From positions 620,001 through 684,000 of the forward strand of contig OZ345365.1 of assembly GCA_977006965.1 (NCBI GenBank): a DNA stretch of 64,000 bases, given 5' to 3'. A program made the translations under genes and the position numbers. Positions 43,797 to 54,187 of this stretch are shown piece by piece. The stretch comes from Phymatolithon calcareum (lineage: Eukaryota > Rhodophyta > Florideophyceae > Hapalidiales). Below the pieces are notes generated by a model, which saw only the letters and a program-made list of their open reading frames with translations, did not search any database and was not told the DNA's origin. Every line of letters begins with the position of its first letter. Position 1 is the stretch's first letter.

Positions 43797-45097
43797 CTTG
43801 CAGAACGCAATAAAGTTATTGAAGTTTCTTGTCTTGCTAGCCTCCAGCTTTGGCATGAACGTCTCGCTCATGTCCATCCCTCTGGTATCTCCGATATGGT
43901 ACGTCATGGGGTGGTCAAAGGTGTGAACCTAGCTCCCAATCTCAGAACATCCATGCAAGGGCTGTCTCGCTGGCAAAGGTCATCGCGCTCCTATCCCAAA
44001 GTCTAGTAGTGCTCGTTCTGAAGCTGTCCTCAGCCTCGTACATTCCGACGTCTTAGGTCCTATCGACATTCCATCACTTGGAGGCTCTCGATACTTCATC
44101 ACATTCATCGATGATCACTCCAAGTGGACCACGGTATACACCATGCGACGGAAGTCGGAGAGCTTTGAGTGTTTTCGAAAGTTCTACAAGTATGCTGAAA
44201 CCCATACTGGTAGAAAGCTTAAGCATTTGAACGTTCAGGACTTCTCGACTGCACCAAAGCTCAAGGCTATTAGGACCGATAACGGAGGCGAGTACCTTTC
44301 CAACGAGTTCAAGGCATATTTGGCACAACACGGTATACATCAGCAACTCACAGTAGCATATACTCCACAACAGAATGGGGTGGCTGAGCGCATGAACCGC
44401 ACCCTTCTCAACTTGGTGCGCTCGATGCTTCATCACAGAGGCATCGAGAAGAAGTTCTGGGCTGAAGCACTTGCTACTGCTCTGTATGTTCGAAATCGAG
44501 TTACGTCAAGAGGACTTCCTTCAAACACGACCCCCCATCACAAATGGATGGGTCCGCCCCAGATTTGGGACACTTACGTTGATTTGGCATAAAGTGTTGG
44601 TACGTGACTCCAAAAAGGAAGGTCAAGAAACTCGACTCTCGAACTCGTGAAGCCATTATGCTGGGATATGCGACTTCGTCCAAAGGATATAAGCTGTGGG
44701 ATCCGAGCTCCAAGAAGGTGATTGTGTCAAGGGATGTACGTTCGACGAATCGGATTGCGGATTAGGTGAGGCTGAAACGGATGTATCCAATGACATTCCA
44801 GACGACGGAGTGGTACAAGCATGTGAGGATACGGTTGAAGCTAAAGACACTTCGGAGGAAAACAACAAGAACCTCGACGTGACTAACGAAGAAGGGCAGC
44901 AGGCGGACGATGCAGAACCTCCTACAACACAACCGGAATCTGAAGTAACTACAATCGGATTGTGGATTAGGTGAGGCTGAAACGGATGTATCCACTGACA
45001 TTCCAGACGACGGAGTCGTCCAAGCATGCGACGATACGGTTGAAGCTAAGGACACTTCGGAGGAAAACAACAAGGACCTCGACGTGACTAACGAAGA
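43797..45097 (+). pseudogene. Element D integrase region
   Basis: Starts in the pre-integrase part (SLQLWHERLAHVHPSGIS, VKGVNLAP). It then shows a broken stretch and a good integrase core: KSESFECFRKFYKYAETH, RTDNGGEYLSNEF (second catalytic Asp) and QNGVAERMNRTLLNLVRSM (catalytic Glu), ending with a shift after TTPHHKWMG. The acidic linker (DESDCGLGEAETDVS) follows and is duplicated in tandem. E is inserted at 45098. Confidence 0.85.
44749..45097 (+). repeat. Tandem duplication (about 205 bp unit) in D's linker
   Basis: ATCGGATTG(C/T)GGATTAGG starts at 44749 and again at 44954. The second unit is cut by E and resumes after 50971 with GAAGGGCAGCAGGCGGACG. Between units the sequence differs by a few bases. 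The unit length is not a multiple of three. Confidence 0.8.
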
Positions 45098-45560
45098 TGT
45101 TGGATGGAGGTTTTGAGGTGGATGGTTGAGATGGTTGAGATGGTTGAGGTGGTTGAGGTGGTTGAGATGGTTGAGGTGGTTGAGATGGTTGAGGTGGTTG
45201 AGATGGTTGGGTTGGTTGTGAGATGTTCCTTGGTTTATTGAGTCGGGGCATCAGATCCGGGTCTTATATAGGCCTCAGATTGAGATATGATAAGACTTCT
45301 GATGCTCATTGCACTACTAACTGTGATTGAATCAATCAACTAAAAGATTGAAATGTCGACTGTGATTGATTCAATCAACAAAATGATTGAATTACTGACA
45401 ATAACAAGATCAATCAATAAATTGATTGAACTGCTACATTGTCAGTAAAGATGAAAAAATATAGATTGATTCTATCATAACATATGAGAAATGGTTAGAG
45501 ACCAATGACACTGGATAATGTGTACTGCGACAAGAGATCGAAGCAGTCACATTTCCAACA

Positions 45561-45571
45561 CTCCCCCTCGA
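45561..45571 (-). promoter_or_regulatory. Polypurine tract of element E
   Basis: CTCCCCCTCGA on the + strand, i.e. TCGAGGGGGAG on the element's strand, directly upstream of its 3' LTR. Equivalent tracts precede the 3' LTRs of B, C and F. It primes plus-strand DNA synthesis. Confidence 0.7.
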
Positions 45572-45581
45572 TCGAAGAAGC

Positions 45582-48500
45582 TTACGAACATGCAGGATAC
45601 AATCCCATCTTTTTCGCGAACTCGGATACCTTGATTCGACTTAGTGGTTTCGTAAGTGCATCAGCGACCATGAACTCCGTCGGAGAGTACTCGAATTCCA
45701 CTTTCTCGGTTGCCACAGCTTCGCGAACATAGTGATATTGAATATCAATATGTTTGTTTCGTTGGGTAATTGCCTCGTTTTGAGCGGATGATATAGCGCC
45801 TTGGTTGTCCGAGAAGATGAGCATGCGAGATGGCTTGTTGACACCAAGTATGTCGGAAACCAATCGCGACAGCCAGACTGCTTCTTTCGCAGCAGCACAT
45901 GCAGCAATGTATTCAGCCTCACATGACGATGTCGCGACAATGGTTTGCTTCTTGGATCGCCAGCTAATTGCTCCCCCTGCACGTATGAAGATATATCCAC
46001 TTGTCGACTTACGAGTTTCTTGACAGCCTGCCCAATCAGAGTCGCTAAACCCCACTGGCGTCAAACTCCTGTCTTTGCCAAACAGAATCCCATGATCACG
46101 AGTTCCGGCGATGTAACGTAAAACACGCTTAACAGCCGTCCAATGGATTTGCAGTGGATTCTCACAGAAGGAAGAGAGTTTTCCGACAGCATCCGACATA
46201 TCCGGCCGACTTCCAACCATCAGATACATGACGCTTCCAATTGCAGGGCGATACGGTACCTCAGATGAAACAGAATCCGTGATGTCGAGTTCATGTACAG
46301 TGTTGGTTTTCTTGTAAGGCTCCATCGGCGTTGGTACCGGTTTACAATTTTCCATGTTAAACCGTTTCAAAACTGTTTCCGCGTATGCCTTTTGAGATAG
46401 GTGTAATGTTCGGAGATCACGATCTCGACGGATCTCTAATCCGAGGAATACGCTTGCGTTTCCCTGATACTTCATCTTGAATCGCCGGTTAAGCTCCCCC
46501 TTCATCCAACCAATGGCAACAGTGTCGTTGCCGGCAATGAGCAAGTCATCGACGTACAGTGCAATGATCATAATGCTCTTAGAAGTGTGCCGAACATACA
46601 GGCACGGATCATTCGGACTGCTTGTAAATCCGAGTTCATTGATTAAGAAATCATCAATTTTCGCATGCCATTGCCGGGGAGCTTGTTTTATCCCGTAGAG
46701 TGCCTTCAACAGCTTACACACGAGGTCAGGACGCTTGGGATCACGAAATCCAGCGGGAACCTCGATGTAAATATCTTCATCCAAGTCTCCGTGCAAGAAT
46801 GCAGTGACGACATCCATTTGGACAAGTTCGAGATCATGAACTGCCACCGTGGCGAGAAGAATCCGAATTGATGTGAACTTCACGACTGGGGCATATGTTT
46901 CGCCGTAATCCACACCGTGCACCTGTCGGAACCCTTTCGCGACAATGCGAGCTTTCGGGCCAGTGTCCTTGACTTTAAACACGTATTTGCAAGGGAGAAC
47001 GTTCATTCCGGATTCGCGTGGTACTAATGTCCAAGTCTTGTTGCGCATGAGAGATGAGTGTTCTTTCTCAATCGCAGGGGACCAATAGTCAACGTTGTCT
47101 TTAGACGTGGCGCTTCTGAAAGTCTGCGAAACTTCTTGAGAAGACAAAGCAGTTTCAGTTGCAAAGTTGGCGGATTCGAGAGCCAACATGGCTGTATGCG
47201 GACCAGCATTCCAGAAATCACTTGGTGGCTTTGAGACACGGGTGGATCGACGAAGTATGGGTTTTGCGATTAACTCAGGAGGTGCGTCAGCATTAGAAGT
47301 TGAGATAGATTCTTCTTTACAGCCACTGTCCTGACAATCACCGTTGTCCTTTGGTTCGTCTACGGTACCCTCCACTGCAACGTCCTCGGCTTTCACGGCA
47401 ACCTCACGGATGTTTGCATAGTTGGGTTTCTGCTCGACCTTGATGATCGCTGGAGGAATTTCGGTAGCTTCCTCGGTTTCAAATGCGTCGTGAAAGCTTT
47501 GGTCAAACCCTGCCTTTGGAAAATTGATTGGTATATCCGATTTAGGATTCTCAGTTTCGCATGCCGATTCATCAAATATAACATCCCGAGATACGATCAC
47601 TTTGCATGCATTCGGATCCCATAACTTGTATCCCTTAGATGCAAACGAGTATCCCATCATGATCGCTTCACGAGTACGAGAGTCGAGTTTCTTGACCTTC
47701 TTTTTCGGAATCACGTACCAACACTTAGCGCCAAATACGCGTAAGTGTTCCAAGTTTGGTGCGGCTCCCATCCATATGTGATGGGGGGTCGTGTTCGAAG
47801 GAAGTCCTCTTGACGTAACTCGATTTCGGACATACACAGCAGTTGACAGTGCTTCAGCCCAGAACTTCTTCTCGATGCCTTTGTGATGAAGCATCGAGCG
47901 CACTAAGTTGAGTAAAGTGCGGTTCATGCGCTCAGCAACCCCATTCTGTTGAGGAGTGTAAGCAACGGTGAGTTGATGGTGAATACCGTGCTCTGAAAGA
48001 TATGACTTGAACTCATTTGACAAGTATTCTCCTCCGTTATCGGTCCGAATAGCTTTGATCTTAGGTGCGGTGAGAACTGATGTACGCTGAGGTGTTTCAG
48101 CTTTCTTCCGGTGTGTGTTTCAGCGTATTTGTGAAATTTCTGAAAGCACTCGAAGCTCTCGGACTTCTTTCGCATGGTGAAAACTGTGGTCCATTTGGAG
48201 TGATCATCGATAAACGTGATGAAATACCGAGAGCCACCTAGTGATGGGATGTCAATTGGACCGAGAACGTCGGAATGCACGAGATCAAGAATTGCGTCCG
48301 AGCGAGAACCACTAGACTTTGGGATAGGAGCACGATGTGCTTTCCCAGCAATGCAACCTTTGCATACATTGTCCGACGAAGACCCAGGATCGATATGCAA
48401 TCCTTTTACAACCCCATGGCGTGCCATGCCGGAGATTCCAGTAGGACTGACATGCGCGAGACGCTCGTGCCATAGCTGTAGGCTGACGAGGGATGTTTCC

Positions 48501-49750
48501 TTGGACATGGGTTTGTTCTCCGGACGATCTAGAGTGTATAGATCTTTGCGGAGAGTACCTTGGGCGATAATCTCATCATGTGCTTTGATGTAGCACCGTT
48601 TGCTTTTGAATAAGATCCCATACCCATACACGTCCAGTTTAGAAACGGAAAGGAGCGAATAACCAAAGTCCGGAATATGAAGAACGTTTTGGAGCATACA
48701 CTGAGGCTGTTTTCCGTTGATGCTGAGTGTCACGATTTCATCGCCCTTTCCTGCTATGGTTGCAGTTGCTCTAGTTCCCATTTCGACTGTCGACCTCATT
48801 TCCGTGTATGAGACAAAGATTGAACGATCGAATGTCATGTGGGATGTGCTTCCGGAGTCGATAATCCATGACGTGGACTTTTCGGGAATGTTTGAGTTTC
48901 GAACCTTTGCCATTAAGCAAACGTAGTCAGAATCAGACATGACACGAATAGATTCTGTTTCACCAGCAACTAAGGCAGTCGGTTTGTCCTTCTTTCCTTT
49001 TCGACCCGATTGTTTGTATCCCGGTGGTGCAAGGTGTGGAAACTTGACCCAACACCTGAGAGAAGGACGTCCAGCTCGATTGCAATGATCGCAATGGTCG
49101 TAGGCGTATGAACCATTTTGAGTTGCACTTACAAGAGCCGTGGACTCAGACTTCTCCGTCGAGGCTTCGAGGCGCATAGTCATACGTTGCTCCTCTTGTA
49201 GAAGTCGACTCTTCACAAATTCGAGAGAGAATGTCTCGTCCTCGTTCCCAAGTGCGTCTAAGGCACTGATGAGACTGTCATAACGATCCGGAAGACCATT
49301 CAAGACAGCCATTGCCATTTCCTTGTCGTCGATGTCAACACCCATTGATTTGAGTGTGGATGCGAGCTGACGAATTCGGTTGGTGTATGGCAGTATCTTT
49401 TCGCCCTCGAACATTGTGGCGGTATAGAACTTGCGACGAGCGGCGAGTTTGTTAAGAAGCGTATGGCGTCCGAATATGTTGAGAATCGCCTGCCACATTT
49501 CTTTCGCCGTTTCGACACCTCGAACATGTTCGAGATGTGCATCGGAAAGGGATAGACCAATAATTGCTTTAGCCTTATTGTCATGTCGACGCCAGACTTT
49601 GAACTCGTCTGTGTCCCTTGCCGGAGGGCTTACCTCGATGTACTCATCGAGCTCGCGGAATGATAGTACTAGCTGAATTTTCTGTTTCCAATCGTGGAAA
49701 TTGGTCTCGGTGAGTTTTTCGACCTTCAGCGTTCCTTGCGAGTTGTCCAT
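45582..49750 (-). pseudogene. Element E gag-pol (single frameshift)
   Basis: The ATG at 49750 begins MDNSQGTLKVEKL. gag follows (KAKAIIGLSLSDAHLEHVRG), then a knuckle CDHCNRAGRPSLRC whose His is replaced by Arg. Protease is SWIIDSGSTSHMTFDR and pre-integrase is LWHERLAHVSPTGI with CKGC. Integrase has HSDVLGP, RTDNGGE, TPQQNGVAERMNRT. The linker is followed by KPILRRSTRVSKPPSDFWNA. RT has MDVVTAFLHGDLDEDIYIEV and YVDDLLIAGND; RNase H has DSDWAG, SCEAEYIAAC, SDNQGA. It stops at 45582. The only frame break is a one-base loss at about 48068-48072, in the integrase segment just before KIKAIRTDNGG, relative to H. Total about 1,390 codons, a normal Copia length. Confidence 0.92.
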
Positions 49751-50484
49751 AGTTTGGACTGGGGGTTCTTGAAATCTTGTCGAAGATCCGTTCGGGGAGT
49801 CCACTGCGAGCTAACAGAAGTTAACTATCAAGGCAATCTATCCCTTATAGGAAATTCGCGTCGAGCCAGTGTGACCCGGAGCTTGATCTGGGGATGGCTC
49901 TAGGCCGTATACCTCTTGAAGATAGGGCTGGCTCTAAGCCGTTTACCTCTTGTGGCGTTTTGGTACACCTGAACCTGCAGCCGACAACACGCACTGCAAG
50001 ACGTATCCGTCAATTCCAATGTCCTAAATTCCAATGTTGATGTTGGCACACCCCACCGAGCAAGTACTTCGTGAGGCTATAATTGCGACCTTTTCCTTGA
50101 AGATGAGTATACGGGTCCTACTGACCACGCGCTGTGCGTGGCAGACTGTCTTTCAAATCGGTAAACCGTACTCCAACAAGTCTTTCAGACTCCCTTCCAA
50201 TCACACAACAGAATTCTGCAGAGCCGAGATGCGTCCAGGTGGATACTCGGAAGACTACTCGATTTCTCAAGCGTATATCCCTTTCACCACGTAGCAGAGC
50301 ACGGATGTTGTCAGACTGTTTCGTAGATTATACTCTGTCCAGAGTCGCTTTAGGATGGCCGATGGATGGCGCAGATACCACAGGGTTTTAAACCTTTTGA
50401 TGATTAAAATTGGTTGAGAATGAATTACCGAGAGGGAAGGAGGACCCCTCGGTAAGGTGATAGCGCTGGTTGATTACGCGTTAT
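49751..50484 (-). other. Untranslated leader of element E
   Basis: About 730 bp without credible coding, matched by the same-length leader in H (60264-60997). Contains one copy of the shared leader block (about 49950-50010 on the + strand). Confidence 0.6.
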
Positions 50485-50498
50485 CTGGGCCCATAACC
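50485..50498 (-). promoter_or_regulatory. Primer binding site of element E
   Basis: CTGGGCCCATAACC on the + strand immediately beside the 5' LTR; identical to the sites in D, F and H. It matches the anticodon arm of initiator tRNA-Met. Confidence 0.85.
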
Positions 50499-50970
50499 TG
50501 TTGGATGGAGGTTTTGAGGTTGATGGTTGAGATGCTTGAGATGGTTGAGGTGGTTGAGATGGTTGAGATGGTTGAGATGGTTGAGGTGGTTGAGATGGTT
50601 GAGGTGGTTGAGATGGTTGGGTTGGTTGTGAGATGTTCCTTGGTTTATTGAGTCGGGGCATCAGATCCGGGTCTTATATAGGCCTCAGATTGAGGTATGA
50701 TAAGACTTCTGATGCTCATTGCACTACTAACTGTGATTGAATCAATCAACTAAAAGATTGAAATGTCGACTGTGATTGATTCAATCAACAAAATGATTGA
50801 ATTACTGACAATAACAAGATCAATCAATAAATTGATTGAACTGCTACATTGTCAGTAAAGATGAGAAAATATGGATTGATTCTATCATAACATATGAGAA
50901 ATGGTTAGAGACTTATGACACTGGATAATGTGTACTGCGACAAGAGATCGAAGCAGTCACATTTCCAACA
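50499..50970 (-). mobile_element. 5' LTR of element E
   Basis: TGTTGGATGG to CATTTCCAACA as written. On the element strand it holds TATATAAG, then AATAAA about 30 bp on, then a 10-bp minisatellite (AACCATCTCA/AACCACCTCA) before the LTR end. U3 carries repeated TTGATTGAATCAATC-like palindromes. Confidence 0.92.
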
Positions 50971-50975
50971 GAAGA

Positions 50976-52639
50976 AGGGCAGCAGGCGGACGATGCAGAA
51001 CAAACAACAACACAACCGGCATCTGAAGTAACTACACCAATGATCGCCAAACCCATTCTGCGCAGGTCAGCTCGGGTCTCAAAACCAACCACTAACTTCT
51101 GGAGAGCTCCCCCGCACACTGCAATGCTTGCCTTCGAATCTGTCAATCTCGCATCAGAATCCGCTTTGTCTTCTCATCATATACCTCATACCTTTAAGGA
51201 AGCGACTTCAAATCATAATGTCGACTTCTGGTCAAAGGCCATTGAGAAAGAACATTCTTCACTCGTCCATAACAATACCTGGAAACTGGTTCCGCGCAAC
51301 TCCGACATGAACGTCCTACCGTGCAAGTATGTCTTCAAGGTCAAGGATTCAGGCCCAAAAGTCTGAATTGTGGCAAAAGGGTTCCGACAGGTGCATGGGG
51401 TGGACTACGGTGAAACGTATGCTCCAGTCGTGAAATTCACCTCGATTCGTATCCTACTTGCAACAGTTGCTGTCCATGATCTGGAACTCCACCAAATGGA
51501 TGTTGTGACACCGTTCCTGCATGGTGACCTTGACGAAGACATCTACATGGAAGTTCCGGCCGGATTTCGAGATCCCAAGCGTCCCAACCTTGTTTGCAAG
51601 CTCTGGAAGGCACTATACGGTCTGAAGCAATCTCCGCGGCAATGGCATGCCAAGATCGAAAAGTTCCTCATCGACGAGCTCGGCTTCTCAAGCAGTCCCA
51701 ACGATCCTTGTCTGTACATCCGGCATGATCATCGCCCTGTATGTGGATGACTTACTGATTGCTGGAAACGACACCTCTGCCATTTCGTGGATCAAGGGGG
51801 AGCTGAACAAGCGGTTCGAGATGAAGGACCTTGATGAAGCAAGTGTATGCCTTGGGCTTGAGATTCGCCGGGACCGTACTCTTCGGACCCCTCATCTTTC
51901 GCAGTCGGTCTACGCTCAGTCCGTCTTGGAACGCTTCGGCATGGAGAACTCGAAACCGGCACCTACCCCAATGGAGTCAAGCAACAAGAACACCGCAATC
52001 GAGGAAGTGGATATCACCGAGTCTCTTGGAGACGAAATTCCGTATCGTCCAGCTACCGGAAGCCTGATGTACTTGATGGTCGGCACTCGCCCAGACATCT
52101 CGGACTCGGTCGGCAAGCTTTCTTCGTTTTGCGAGAAACCCTTAAAGCGTCACTGGATGGGTGTTAAGCGCGTTCTTCGGTACATTGCAGGTACTCGAGA
52201 CTATGGGATTCTGTTCGGTGCAAGTGGGAGCTTGGTGCCAATCGTGTACACAGACGCGGATTGGGCAGGATGTCGTGAGACAAGGCGATCAAAAAGTGGC
52301 TATGTGTTCCTTCTTGCAGGGGGAGCCATAAGCTGGCGTTCGAAGAAACAAACTATCGTCGCCACGTCAACATGTGAAGCGGAGTACATCGCTTCCTGTG
52401 CCGCCGCGAAGGAAGCTGTTTGGCTTTCAAGACTTATCGCAGATATCCAAGGTCTCCAGAAGCCCACTCTCATGACTTTGTATACCGACAATCAGAGTGC
52501 AATCGCAACCGGGAGGAACGCTGCCATCACTCAACGCAACAAGCATATTGACATCCAATATAACTACGTTCGTGTTGTTGTTGCAACAGGAAAGATCTCG
52601 ATTAAGTACTGCAATACTGAGTCCATGGTTGCTGATGCA
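50976..52639 (+). pseudogene. Element D reverse transcriptase and RNase H
   Basis: Continues D after E: KPILRRSARVSKPTTNFW, NVDFWSKAIEKEHSSL, VLPCKYVFKVKD, a TGA stop at about 51364, then MDVVTPFLHGDLDEDIYME. A short deletion at about 51725 shifts the frame, and YVDDLLIAGNDTSA, GTRPDISDSVGKLSSF, TDADWAG, TCEAEYIASCAAAKE and TDNQSAIAT follow. D ends at MVADA, where the 3' LTR of the F recombinant starts at 52640, so D's own 3' LTR is missing. Confidence 0.88.
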
Positions 52640-53021
52640 TGTTGATGGAGGTGAGGGATGAGATGAGGTGAAAGAAAAAGTTTGGTTGGTAAGATTTGGA
52701 TGACGAGAAGATGAGTTGTGAGTGAATGAGTTCCTTGGTTTATTGACTTGGCGGACCTCAGGTCAAGACTATATAGGCCTGAGAACTCAATCAACTTGAT
52801 CAAAAAGCCTAATTGACGACGGAGACACTCTAACCCTAAACAAATTGTCATAATGATTATCATACTCTTATCATACTCGGACACGTGTCACTGCCAATCT
52901 TCATGAATCCTCGTTCTGAGACACTTTGACTTTCGACTTGACACGTGTACACGTGTACCGAGATCAAACCTTGATTTTGAAGTGTGACGCGACGAGAACT
53001 CCAAGCTTCACACTTTCAACA
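52640..53021 (-). mobile_element. 3' LTR of the F recombinant (family A, shortened)
   Basis: TGTTGATGGAGG to CACTTTCAACA, 382 bp, about 60 bp shorter than F's 5' LTR because part of U3 is missing. It still has TATATAG, AATAAA and CACGTG motifs. Left flank ATGCA does not match the right flank of the 5' LTR. Confidence 0.85.
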
Positions 53022-54187
53022 CTCCCCCTTGATCGAGGGACACTAGGACTTCAAGTCGCATATACCCATGTCTTGTGCGAACTTGGCGGTCTTAATGCGA
53101 TCAAGCGGCTTCGTCAATGCGTCGGCGACCATCAAGTTCGTCTCGCAATACTTGATGTTCAGCTTCCCAGTGGCAACAACATCGCGTACATATTGATATT
53201 GTATGTCGATGTGCTTGTTTCGCTGAGTGATGGCAGCGTTCCTCCCCGTCGCGATCGCACTCTGACTGTCGGTGTACAGAGTCAGGCGAGCTGGCTTGAC
53301 GAGACCGTGAACGTCGGCGATGAGGCGAGATAACCATACGGCTTCCTTGGCGGCGGCACATGACCCGATATATTCCGCTTCGCATGTTGAGGTTGCCACG
53401 ATGGTCTGCTTCCTCGAACGCGAGCTTATCGCTCCCCCTGCGAGTAAGAACACATAACCACTTGTAGAGCGACGAGTTTCTCCACGTCCTGCCCAATCCG
53501 AGTCGGTGTAGCCGAATGGCACCAAGTTGCAATTTGAGCCGAAAAGAATGCCATGGTTCCGAGTACCCGCGATATAGCGAAGAACACGCTTGACAGCCAT
53601 TCAGTGACGTTGGAGAGGCTTTTCGCAGAATGAAGACAACTTGCCAACGGAGTCCGATATATCTGGCTGTTGGATGGAGGTTTTTAGGTTGATGGTTGAG
53701 ATGGTTGGGGTGGTTCAGATGGTTCAGATGGTTGAGATGGTTGAGATGGTTGGGTTGGTTGTGAGATGTTCCTTGGTTTATTGAGTCGGGGCATCAGATC
53801 TGGGTCTTATATAGGCCTCAGATTGAGGTATGGTAAGACTTCTGATGTTCATTGCACTACTAACTGTGATTGAATCAATCAACTAAAAGATTGAAATGTC
53901 GACTGTGATTGATTCAATCAACAAAATGATTGAATTACTGACAGTGACAAGATCAATCAAGAAATTGATTGAACTGCTACATTGTCAGTAAAGATGACAA
54001 AACATGGATTGATTCTATCATAACATATGAGAAATGGTTAGGGACTTATGACATAGGATAATGTGTACTGCGACAAGAGCTCCAAGCAGTCACATTTCCA
54101 ACACTGGCCGATTGCCCACCATGAAATACATGAATCTTCCGATAGCAGGACGATACGGGACTTGGTCTGACACAGACTCGGTGATAT
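53022..54187 (-). pseudogene. F recombinant, 3' partner (RT end and RNase H)
   Basis: From 54187 leftwards: ITESVSDQVPYRPAIG in a shifted frame, VGNRP, the solo LTR (53668-54103), then DISDSVGKLSSF, RVLRYIAGTRNHGILFGSN, GYTDSDWAGRGETRRSTSGY, STCEAEYIGSCAAAKE and TDSQSAIATGRNA, ending at 53043. It repeats a pol segment already present in the 5' partner, so it derives from a different copy. Confidence 0.85.
53668..54103 (-). mobile_element. Solo LTR, family B, nested in the F recombinant
   Basis: TGTTGGATGG to CATTTCCAACA, 436 bp, with 5-bp target duplications CTGGC at 53663-53667 and 54104-54108. TATATAAG and AATAAA are present, with few decamer repeats. Confidence 0.93.

Larger units (their letters stand above)
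45098..50970 (-). mobile_element. Copia element E, complete (family B)
   Basis: 3' LTR 45098-45560, coding region 45582-49750, leader, primer binding site and 5' LTR 50499-50970. Perfect 5-bp target duplications GAAGA lie at 45093-45097 and 50971-50975 within element D. The two LTRs are nearly identical except for decamer-repeat number (463 against 472 bp), which indicates a recent insertion. One frameshift makes it non-autonomous as it stands. Confidence 0.95.

Noticed and set aside
45100-45230. CRISPR-like regular repeats
   Set aside because: Units are 10 bp and contiguous without spacers, inside an LTR of a eukaryotic retroelement: a minisatellite.
50100-50400. Short frames repeated in the leaders of E and H
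   Set aside because: They occur because the two leaders are copies of each other; they start at non-favoured codons and resemble nothing known.
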